From an uncultured bacterium (GTDB lineage Bacteria > Bacteroidota > Bacteroidia > Bacteroidales > Bacteroidaceae), in assembly GCA_905216095.1 (NCBI GenBank), contig CAJMSQ010000013.1, positions 1 through 58,424 on the forward strand: a stretch of 58,424 nucleotides of DNA, read 5' to 3'. A program made the translations under genes and the position numbers. Shown piece after piece: positions 52,704 through 58,424 of the stretch (position 1 is the first letter of the stretch; each line of letters begins with the position of its first letter). The notes under the pieces were generated by a model that saw only the letters and a program-made list of their open reading frames with translations, made no database searches and was not told the DNA's origin.

Positions 52704-52774
52704 GTCTGTTTTGTTTCGGACCTGCCGCCGCCGTGTCGGGCATGTGCCCGTTCCGTCCCGGCGTCCCGGCGGTC

Positions 52775-53302
52775 TCAGTTCGTCTTGAATCGGTACGTCA
52801 CGGCCGACAGTTCGCAGTTGGCCTTGACTATTTTTTCTTTCAACTTCTCTTTGTGTACGGCCAGCCGTTGTGCCAGTTCCTTGTCGCCGAGGGCAATCAT
52901 CTGGGCTGCAAGGATGGCGGCGTTCAGCGCGCCGTTCACGCCCACCGTGGCTACGGGTATGCCCGGCGGCATCTGCACAATCGACAGGAGAGCGTCCAGT
53001 CCGTCGAGCATTCCCTTGATGGGGACACCGATGACCGGCAGCGTGGTTCCGGCGGCCACGACACCCGGCAGCGCGGCGGCCATGCCTGCGCCGGCGATGA
53101 TGACGCGCAGGCCGCGCTCAGCCGCCGTGCGGGCGAAGTTCTCCACCTCCTGCGGCGTGCGGTGTGCCGAGAAAGCGTTCATTTCAAAAGGGATTTCCAT
53201 TTCATCCAGGAACTTGGCGGCCTTTTCCATGACGGGAAGGTCGGACGTGCTGCCCATGATGATGCTGACCAACGGCGTCAGCGCGGTTTTTGTATTGTTC
53301 AT
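52775..53302 (-). CDS. purE: N5-carboxyaminoimidazole ribonucleotide mutase PurE
   Basis: PurE converts N5-CAIR to CAIR in purine synthesis. The 175-residue protein has the family blocks [28 protein letters not shown] and [15 protein letters not shown], where the histidine is in the active site. The start at 53302 ([12 protein letters not shown]) is preferred, because the frame upstream is leader-like and AT-rich (TTATATATA). purK is not nearby. Confidence 0.94.
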   Translation of the reverse strand: MNNTKTALTPLVSIIMGSTSDLPVMEKAAKFLDEMEIPFEMNAFSAHRTPQEVENFARTAAERGLRVIIAGAGMAAALPGVVAAGTTLPVIGVPIKGMLDGLDALLSIVQMPPGIPVATVGVNGALNAAILAAQMIALGDKELAQRLAVHKEKLKEKIVKANCELSAVTYRFKTN

Positions 53303-53371
53303 GTCGTTGCTTGTATGTGATAGAATTGTTCTTATATATAGGATGGTCATGCCGGCATGGCGCTCCGGGCC

Positions 53372-53989
53372 TCAGAACAGCAGGAGCGTCAGGAATCCGA
53401 CCATGAAACCCGTTACTACCCCTATGCCCAGTTCCGCCAGTGTGTGCTGGCGGAGGATGAGGCGTGCCGTGCAGACGACGCCCGAAAGCAGGATGCTCAG
53501 GCACAGCCAGGACGTAAGGTTGTACTGAAGCATGATGGATACGGCCATCAGCGCACCTGCCAGTCCGCCCGAGGCGGCCGCGTGCGTGCTGACCTTGACC
53601 CACGGGTTGATGAGTGCACAGGCAATCTGAATGCCCAGGGCGCCCGCCACGATGCCCAGCGTGAAACGCGGCATCCGCAGGTAGTCCATCAGCCCGAGCA
53701 GTATGGCGTAGCTGGCTATCGAGAGGATGTAAGGCACGATGCGCCTTTCGCGCCGGCTCAGCTCGCGGCGCGTCCATCCGTTCAGCCGGCGATAGACGAA
53801 TATGCCCAGCTCAGGCAACAGTACCGTGAAGAGATAGACGGTCAGGATGACGGTCAGGCTGTACGCCCACGACGTGTAGTTCAGATAACTGAAGAAGAAG
53901 AGCACCACAAATGCCAGGACCGGCAGGTAGAATGGTGAGAAAATGAGCGATATGCACTGTGCCGTGCGCACTAAGTATCGGTTTTTCAT
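53372..53989 (-). CDS. PAP2-like membrane protein
   Basis: The 205-residue protein has about six membrane helices. Two segments resemble PAP2 phosphatase motifs in weak form: KVSTHAAASGGLAGAL in place of PSGH and ARLILRQHTLAELGIG in place of SRxxxxxHxxxD. The first motif (KxxxxxxRP) is not evident. Such proteins commonly sit beside rpoN in Bacteroidales. Catalytic activity on lipid phosphates is uncertain. Confidence 0.68.
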   Translation of the reverse strand: MKNRYLVRTAQCISLIFSPFYLPVLAFVVLFFFSYLNYTSWAYSLTVILTVYLFTVLLPELGIFVYRRLNGWTRRELSRRERRIVPYILSIASYAILLGLMDYLRMPRFTLGIVAGALGIQIACALINPWVKVSTHAAASGGLAGALMAVSIMLQYNLTSWLCLSILLSGVVCTARLILRQHTLAELGIGVVTGFMVGFLTLLLF

Positions 53990-54060
53990 GCGTTTGCGGT
54001 TGTTCGTTGTTCGGGTGTGGCGGATAGCGGCGCGCAGGTCCGTCGTGCCGCGTCCCGTCC

Positions 54061-55527
54061 TTATTTCCGTCGCAGGCGGGCCGGGGGAATGCCTAACTGT
54101 TCGCGGTACTTGGCTACGGTACGCCGGGCCACCTTGAGCCCTTGTGCCTTGAGCCGTTCGGCAAGTGCCTCGTCGGGCAGCGGTTGCCGCTTGTCCTCGG
54201 CGTCTACAAGGTCTTGCAGTGCGTTGCGCACCTGTCTTGCGGACATCTCCTCGCCGTCTTCCGACGTGAATTGTGAGGAAAAGAAGAACTTGAGCGGATA
54301 GGTACCGTAGTCGGTCTGCACGTATTTGCTTCCTGTCACGCGCGAAACGGTCGATATGTCCACGCCGGCGCGTGCGGCCACGGTCTTCAGTGTGAGCGGG
54401 TGCAGCAGGGCCTCGTCATCGTCGTTGGTGAAGAAGTCGGCCTGCAGGTCCACGATGCCCTGCATGACGGCCAGCAGCGTGTCGCGGCGGCGTTGCACGA
54501 GATTGATGAAGCCTTGTGCGGCGTCCACCTTTTGTCGTGCGTAGATGTAGGCGTCCCGCTGTTCACGGGAAAGGTCCCGGCGTCCCGCATATTGGCTGAT
54601 GGAGTCGCGGAAGGCGCGGCTGACGCGAAGTTCCGGCACATCTCCGCGGTTGAGACTGACTTCCGGGAGCCCGTCGCGCCCTACAACGACATAGAAGTCG
54701 GGCACCACGGTCGGCGCGAGTTCGGAGCGGTCGTTGCCGAGTGTGCTTCCCGGCATGGGGTTCAGGTGGGTCAGTTCGTGGCGCACGTGTTCCAGTGTCT
54801 CGTCATCCAGTCCCAGCCGTTGCGCGATGGCATCCCAGCGGCGCGCGGTGAAGTCCTTGAAGCAACGGTCCAGCACCTCGAGCGCGGTTTTCGCGTAGGG
54901 CGAATGCCGGTCAGGGTCTTCGAGTTGCAGGCGCAGGCATTCGCGCAGGTCTCTCGCCCCGATGCCGCGCGGTTCGAAGGTCTGAAGCACGTGCAGCAGG
55001 CGCTCCAGTTCGTCTGTGTCGGCATATATGTTGTGGTAGATGGCCAGTTCGTCGGCCAGTGTGTCGAGCCGTTTGCGCAGGAATCCGTCTTCGTCGAGCG
55101 AGCCTATGAGGTAGTCGATGATTTGCCGCTCGTGCTCGTCGAGGTCATGCTCGCCGATTTGCCGGACCAGGTCATCGTAGGAAGAAGTTCCCGCCGACAG
55201 CGGTATTTCGTGGCGTTCGCGTTCCGTATCCATGCGTTCGCGCAGATAGTCCGGGGTCTCGTCGTCGTTGGGATAGTCTCCGAGGGCCGTACCCAGCTCC
55301 CCGTGTTCGTGTTCCCCCTCCCCGTCGTCTCCGTCAGGCACGTCGTCGAAACCGTCTTCCGTGTCGCCGGCGTTTTCCTCGAGCGCGGCGTTTTCCACCA
55401 TCTCGTCCCGTATGCGTTCCCTCAGTTCGGTCAGCGGCAACGCTATCAGTCCGGCCAGTGCCACCTGCATGGTCGAGAGTTGCTGCGTCTGTGTCTGTGT
55501 GATATGTTGGACAAGTTCCTGGCTCAT
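54061..55527 (-). CDS. rpoN: RNA polymerase sigma-54 factor RpoN
   Basis: RpoN directs transcription from -24/-12 promoters with AAA+ activators. The 488-residue protein has the glutamine-rich region I (QHITQTQTQQLSTMQVALAGLIALP), an acidic region II (about 60-110), a core-binding domain, and region III with the RpoN box ARRTVAKYRE near the C-terminus. The start at 55527 (MSQELVQHITQ) is standard. No bEBP activator gene is in the window. Confidence 0.96.
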   Translation of the reverse strand: MSQELVQHITQTQTQQLSTMQVALAGLIALPLTELRERIRDEMVENAALEENAGDTEDGFDDVPDGDDGEGEHEHGELGTALGDYPNDDETPDYLRERMDTERERHEIPLSAGTSSYDDLVRQIGEHDLDEHERQIIDYLIGSLDEDGFLRKRLDTLADELAIYHNIYADTDELERLLHVLQTFEPRGIGARDLRECLRLQLEDPDRHSPYAKTALEVLDRCFKDFTARRWDAIAQRLGLDDETLEHVRHELTHLNPMPGSTLGNDRSELAPTVVPDFYVVVGRDGLPEVSLNRGDVPELRVSRAFRDSISQYAGRRDLSREQRDAYIYARQKVDAAQGFINLVQRRRDTLLAVMQGIVDLQADFFTNDDDEALLHPLTLKTVAARAGVDISTVSRVTGSKYVQTDYGTYPLKFFFSSQFTSEDGEEMSARQVRNALQDLVDAEDKRQPLPDEALAERLKAQGLKVARRTVAKYREQLGIPPARLRRK

Positions 55528-55553
55528 GGCGTCCGTTCGGAGTTTGTATGTGG

Positions 55554-55561
55554 CAAAATTA
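55554..55561 (-). promoter_or_regulatory. -7 box of rpoN
   Basis: The minus strand reads TAATTTTG, 26 bp before the ATG. The -33 region is not clear. Confidence 0.5.
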
Positions 55562-55612
55562 CGAAAAAACCGCACACGCGCGGCTGTTCGCGGGTCAAAA
55601 TCGTGTGTATCC

Positions 55613-56074
55613 CTATTCCATGTCGTCGATGGTCTCGAACACGAGTTCCGGCTCGAAGCCCCGTCCCGCGGCAAAGCGGGCCAGTTTCATGCGGCGGGCG
55701 TATCCGCTTTCCGCCTTCAGGCTTTGTGCCTTGCGGGCGAGGATTTCGCGCAGTCCCGTGCGGTATCCGTCGTCGTCGATGGCATCCAGCGCGCTGTCGA
55801 TGGCTTCCGGTGCGATGCCCTTGAGGCGCAGCGCCTGGCGTACCTTTATTTTTCCCCACCGGTCGTAGGTTGTCTTGTCGTGGGTGTAGGCCCGTGCGTA
55901 GCGTCCCTCGTCTATGAATCCCTCGTCCCCGAGCCGGCGCAGCACGTCTTCGGCCTGCGCCGGCGTAAGTCCGGCCCGCGTGAATTTGTCGCGCCAGTCG
56001 GCCCGGCAGTACTCGCGTCCGGCGCACCGGGCTGCGGCCCTGGCAAAGGCTTCGTCGGGGGATAGCGGTTTCAT
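55613..56074 (-). CDS. recX: Regulatory protein RecX
   Basis: RecX limits RecA filament growth. The 153-residue helical protein shows the three-helix repeats of the family: REYCRADWRDKFTRAGLTPAQAE split around residue 20-42, LGDEGFIDEGRYARAYTHDK (about 48-67), WGKIKVRQALRLKGI and the C-terminal ARFAAGRGFEPELVFETI. The length is typical. It lies 85 bp upstream of rpoN and 12 bp after the GT2 gene. recA is not in the window. Confidence 0.88.
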   Translation of the reverse strand: MKPLSPDEAFARAAARCAGREYCRADWRDKFTRAGLTPAQAEDVLRRLGDEGFIDEGRYARAYTHDKTTYDRWGKIKVRQALRLKGIAPEAIDSALDAIDDDGYRTGLREILARKAQSLKAESGYARRMKLARFAAGRGFEPELVFETIDDME

Positions 56075-56086
56075 GTCGGCTTCCGT

Positions 56087-56881
56087 TTATTTCTTGATGA
56101 GGCTGCGCACGGCGAACCAGGCGTGCAGCAGGACGGTTGTCACCGGACCGTAGTGGCGGACCATGATGTCGAAGCGTTCTTTCAGCGACGCGCGGTGGTT
56201 GCGCGTGGTCATGCCTTCGTTCAGGTAGTCTGAAATGACGGCGTGCGCGTTCTTCAGCGGCAGTCGCCGGCGTCTGGCCTCGCGCATGATGCGGATGCAC
56301 CAGTCGAAGTCGGCCGAGAAGCGGTAGTGCAGGTCATACGGGTTGGCCTTGGCCAGGTCCGTGCGCGCCAGGAAGGCCTGGTGGCACACCAGCATTCCGT
56401 GTCTGAACGACCGCCACGTCAGTCGTTCCGGCGGAGTCAGTCTCCGGCGCCGTACGAAGCGGCCTTCGCCGTCCACGATGTGCGTGTCGCCGTAAATCAC
56501 TGCGGGTCGTCCGCCTGTAGCCTTGACTGCCGCGGCAATTTTCGAGAGCGTGTCGGGACTGTGCAGCCGGTCGCCGGCATTGAGAAAGAGAATGTAGTCG
56601 CCCGAAGCCATGTCGATGGCCTTATTCATGGCATCGTAGAGTCCCTCGTCGGGTTCGCTCAGACAGTTCACCTCGTGCGGGACGGCAGCCACGCTGTTGC
56701 GTTCCTGATAATGGTGTACGGCCTCGAGGGTAGCGTCCTGCGAGTTGCCGTCTATGATGAGATGTTCGACGGACGGGTAGTCCTGCGCTTCCACGCTTTC
56801 GATGGTGGGTCCGATGAGCGCGGCCGCGTTGTACGTGACCGTGGCGATGGTGATTTTCAGGGGTGACGGAGGTTCTGTCAT
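56087..56881 (-). CDS. Family 2 glycosyltransferase
   Basis: The 264-residue protein has the GT-A fold start TIATVTYNAAALIGPTIESV, LIIDGNSQDAT and the aspartate-rich region DEGLYDAMNKAIDMASGDYI plus LFLNAGD, as in WcaA-like enzymes. A short hydrophobic C-terminus ends FAVRSLIKK. The donor and acceptor are unknown. It lies 4 bp after the GT4 gene, so both probably add sugars to the same glycan. Confidence 0.9.
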   Translation of the reverse strand: MTEPPSPLKITIATVTYNAAALIGPTIESVEAQDYPSVEHLIIDGNSQDATLEAVHHYQERNSVAAVPHEVNCLSEPDEGLYDAMNKAIDMASGDYILFLNAGDRLHSPDTLSKIAAAVKATGGRPAVIYGDTHIVDGEGRFVRRRRLTPPERLTWRSFRHGMLVCHQAFLARTDLAKANPYDLHYRFSADFDWCIRIMREARRRRLPLKNAHAVISDYLNEGMTTRNHRASLKERFDIMVRHYGPVTTVLLHAWFAVRSLIKK

Positions 56882-56885
56882 AGGG

Positions 56886-58160
56886 TCAGGGAAAATGGGG
56901 TGGAGTGTGTTGCAGCGCGTCGCGGTAGATTTCGGTGTATTGTGCGGCCACGCTTTGCTCGGAATAGGCCTGCACGGCCTTGTCGCGCGCCTGCTGCGGG
57001 AAGTCCGCGCAGGCAGGGTCGAACAGCGCGCTTTCCAGTCCGCGTGCCAGCGCGTCCGCGTCGCGGTAGGGTATGAGCAGGCCGTTTGTCCCGTGGTCTA
57101 TCATCTGCGGCAGGCCGCCCGTGTCGAAGCCCACGCAGGGTGTGCCGCAGGCCATGGCTTCGGCGATGGTGTTGGGCAGGTTGTCCATGAGCGTGGGCAT
57201 GGCCAAAATGTCGGCGGCGCGGTAATAGTCAATCATGGTGGCCGTGTCGCTCACATATTCCCTGGCATATACGGGTGTGGCAAAGGTCCCGCACAGCTTT
57301 TCCGCCTCGCGGCCCACGGCTGCCACGACAATCTGTCCGCGTCGTCCGGGACGTTCGGCGCACAGGCGGGCGATGGCTTCGCGCAGGTAGCCGATGCCCT
57401 TGTTCGGGTCGGTCACCTTGTAGGCCACGAAGAGCACGATGCGCTTGTCTGCCGGCAGTCCCAGCCGCCGGCGGGCGGCATCCCGGTCGCCGGGAGCGTA
57501 CACGCCGGTGTCGAGCGGGTTGGGTATGCTCGTCACGGTGTGCCCCTTCAGCAGCGGCGAGCGGCGGGCCAGTCCCGTCAGCCAGCGGCTGCAGCCCACC
57601 AGGGTGAGGTGTCCGTCGGCATAGGCGCGCGCCTTGCGTCTGTACGTCTGTGCCGAAAGGTCGTTGGCGGCGGGGCGGTGCAGCAGGGGGCAGTTTCCGC
57701 ATCCCGTCAGCCACGCCTCGCAACTGCCGGCCTGGTGGCAGACACCCGTGAAAGGCCACATGTCGTGCATGGTCCATACGACGGGTTTGCCCGAGCGCAG
57801 GATGCGGCGCAGGCCGCCGAGCGAAAGCATCCCCTGGTTGGTCCAGTGCAGGTGTATCACGTCGGCGCTGCGGAATTCGGGCAGGCGGGTGACGTCCGTG
57901 CCGCGGGTGGCGGGGTCGATGGCAAAGAGATTGTGCCGCGAGAAGCCGTTGCGCACGAACACCTCGCCGCGTTCCGTCAGGAAAGCGGCGCGCGGCCACA
58001 GGCGTCCCGGCAGCCCGGTCACACCGGCGCGGCCCTCCTGGAGGTCGCGCACCAGCAGCGTGGCCTCCACCCCGTTGCGGGTGAGCGCTTGCAGCAGCCG
58101 GTTGGCCGCGATGGCGGCTCCGCCGATGTTTTCCGAAGTGTTGATGAGCAGTACGCGCAT
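56886..58160 (-). CDS. Family 4 glycosyltransferase
   Basis: The 424-residue protein has the GT-B layout: an N-terminal SENIGGAAIAANRLLQAL block, a middle VIHLHWTNQGMLSL, and the C-terminal donor site NLPNTIAEAMACGTPCVGFD with the E-x7-type signature. A CHQAGSCEAWLTGCGNCPLL segment is cysteine-rich, as in some colanic-acid-type GT4 enzymes. The start at 58160 (MRVLLINTSENIGG) is chosen; the upstream frame is proline- and arginine-rich leader. Confidence 0.9.
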   Translation of the reverse strand: MRVLLINTSENIGGAAIAANRLLQALTRNGVEATLLVRDLQEGRAGVTGLPGRLWPRAAFLTERGEVFVRNGFSRHNLFAIDPATRGTDVTRLPEFRSADVIHLHWTNQGMLSLGGLRRILRSGKPVVWTMHDMWPFTGVCHQAGSCEAWLTGCGNCPLLHRPAANDLSAQTYRRKARAYADGHLTLVGCSRWLTGLARRSPLLKGHTVTSIPNPLDTGVYAPGDRDAARRRLGLPADKRIVLFVAYKVTDPNKGIGYLREAIARLCAERPGRRGQIVVAAVGREAEKLCGTFATPVYAREYVSDTATMIDYYRAADILAMPTLMDNLPNTIAEAMACGTPCVGFDTGGLPQMIDHGTNGLLIPYRDADALARGLESALFDPACADFPQQARDKAVQAYSEQSVAAQYTEIYRDALQHTPPHFP

Positions 58161-58311
58161 GTGTCGGTGCGGATGGTGCGGCTGCCGTCCCGTGTCGGCG
58201 GGGTTGCGCGGACGGGTACGGGCCTGGTTCTGTTTCCGCAAAGGTAACAACAATTTCCGACACGGCCAAGCGCGATGCCGGTGCGGCCTGTTTTTGCCGA
58301 GGCCGACATCC

Positions 58312-58387
58312 GGGCCGTTTTTCCGGGGCAAAAGGATTTCCTACATGCCTTATGTGCGGTTCGGACCACGTGTGTAGGGACGCGATT
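58312..58387 (+). repeat. Truncated class A-like remnant B5 and GTAGGGACGCGAT word
   Basis: GGGCCGTTTTTCCGGGG, AAAAGGATTT and CCTACATGCC resemble the middle of A7 (50630-50680), but no promoter or hairpin is present. One damaged unit and the word GTAGGGACGCGAT (58374-58386, also at 17456-17475) follow. The window ends soon after, so the right part may be cut off. Confidence 0.6.
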
Positions 58388-58424
58388 AAAAACCTCCCCA
58401 CGGGGCAATAAGGATTTTTTTATC

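Overview
The window is a GC-rich chromosomal stretch from a member of the Bacteroidetes (order Bacteroidales, most like Prevotellaceae). The evidence is: promoters of the Bacteroides type (TTTG/TTGC, about 19-20 bp, TAnnTTTG) in front of many genes; almost no Shine-Dalgarno sequences; a PorZ-like type IX secretion protein; PCMD and calycin-like surface proteins; a three-subunit fumarate reductase/succinate dehydrogenase with one cytochrome b subunit; a uridine kinase-like protein with a TGS domain; and a long-form IspG. The genus is not decided by what I can see.

Layout. 0.2-5.0 kb (+): ftsX, a DUF3098 membrane protein, uppP, truB, queA and a folK-acetyltransferase fusion. 5.1-7.2 kb: an AAA-ATPase/nuclease gene (-) between two 98-bp direct repeats. 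7.3-8.0 kb: a probable structured RNA and a tiny HTH regulator. 8.2-11.5 kb (+): a TolB-like propeller, an outer-membrane barrel and two double-domain lipoproteins. 11.7-13.6 kb: divergent ribD and prmC. 14-17.4 kb (-): an SLC13 transporter and a two-gene low-GC pair. 17.7-22.4 kb (+): leuS, a YitT protein and a fucosyltransferase-like enzyme. 22.9-26.8 kb (+): a membrane protein, acpP, fabF, rnc. 27.4-30.9 kb (+): sdhC-sdhA-sdhB. 31.5-35.8 kb (+): surface lipoproteins and secreted proteins. 36.1-38.0 kb (+): tcdA, tRNA-Arg(CCU), nadA. 38.3-47.4 kb (-): HU, porZ, rdgB, a uridine kinase-like gene, miaB, lgt, ychF. 47.6-50.4 kb (-): a large secreted protein. 50.8-58.2 kb (-): ispG, purE, a PAP2-like protein, rpoN, recX and two glycosyltransferases.

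Most genes are housekeeping. The striking part lies between them. Seven copies of a roughly 255-275 bp composite element (called class A here) sit only in intergenic DNA. Each has a near-invariant promoter (TTGC, 18-19 bp, TAT(C/A)TTTG). Directly after the expected transcription start comes a hairpin whose arms differ from copy to copy but stay complementary, often with a T-tract. Then follow two to four 15-bp palindromic units (CTACATGGCATGTAG and relatives) and an AT-rich end (GTTAAAAATGTTAATGT). Five further loci carry only the palindromic units or truncated copies (class B). The covarying hairpin behind a conserved promoter suggests that each copy makes a very short structured RNA or an attenuated transcript. 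I know of no named family with this layout, and it is the main candidate for an undescribed system here.

Other points of interest are a miaB with no usable start codon for its conserved first cluster cysteine, the FolK-GNAT fusion, a small orphan RNA at 16.24 kb, and a basic low-complexity tail on RNase III.
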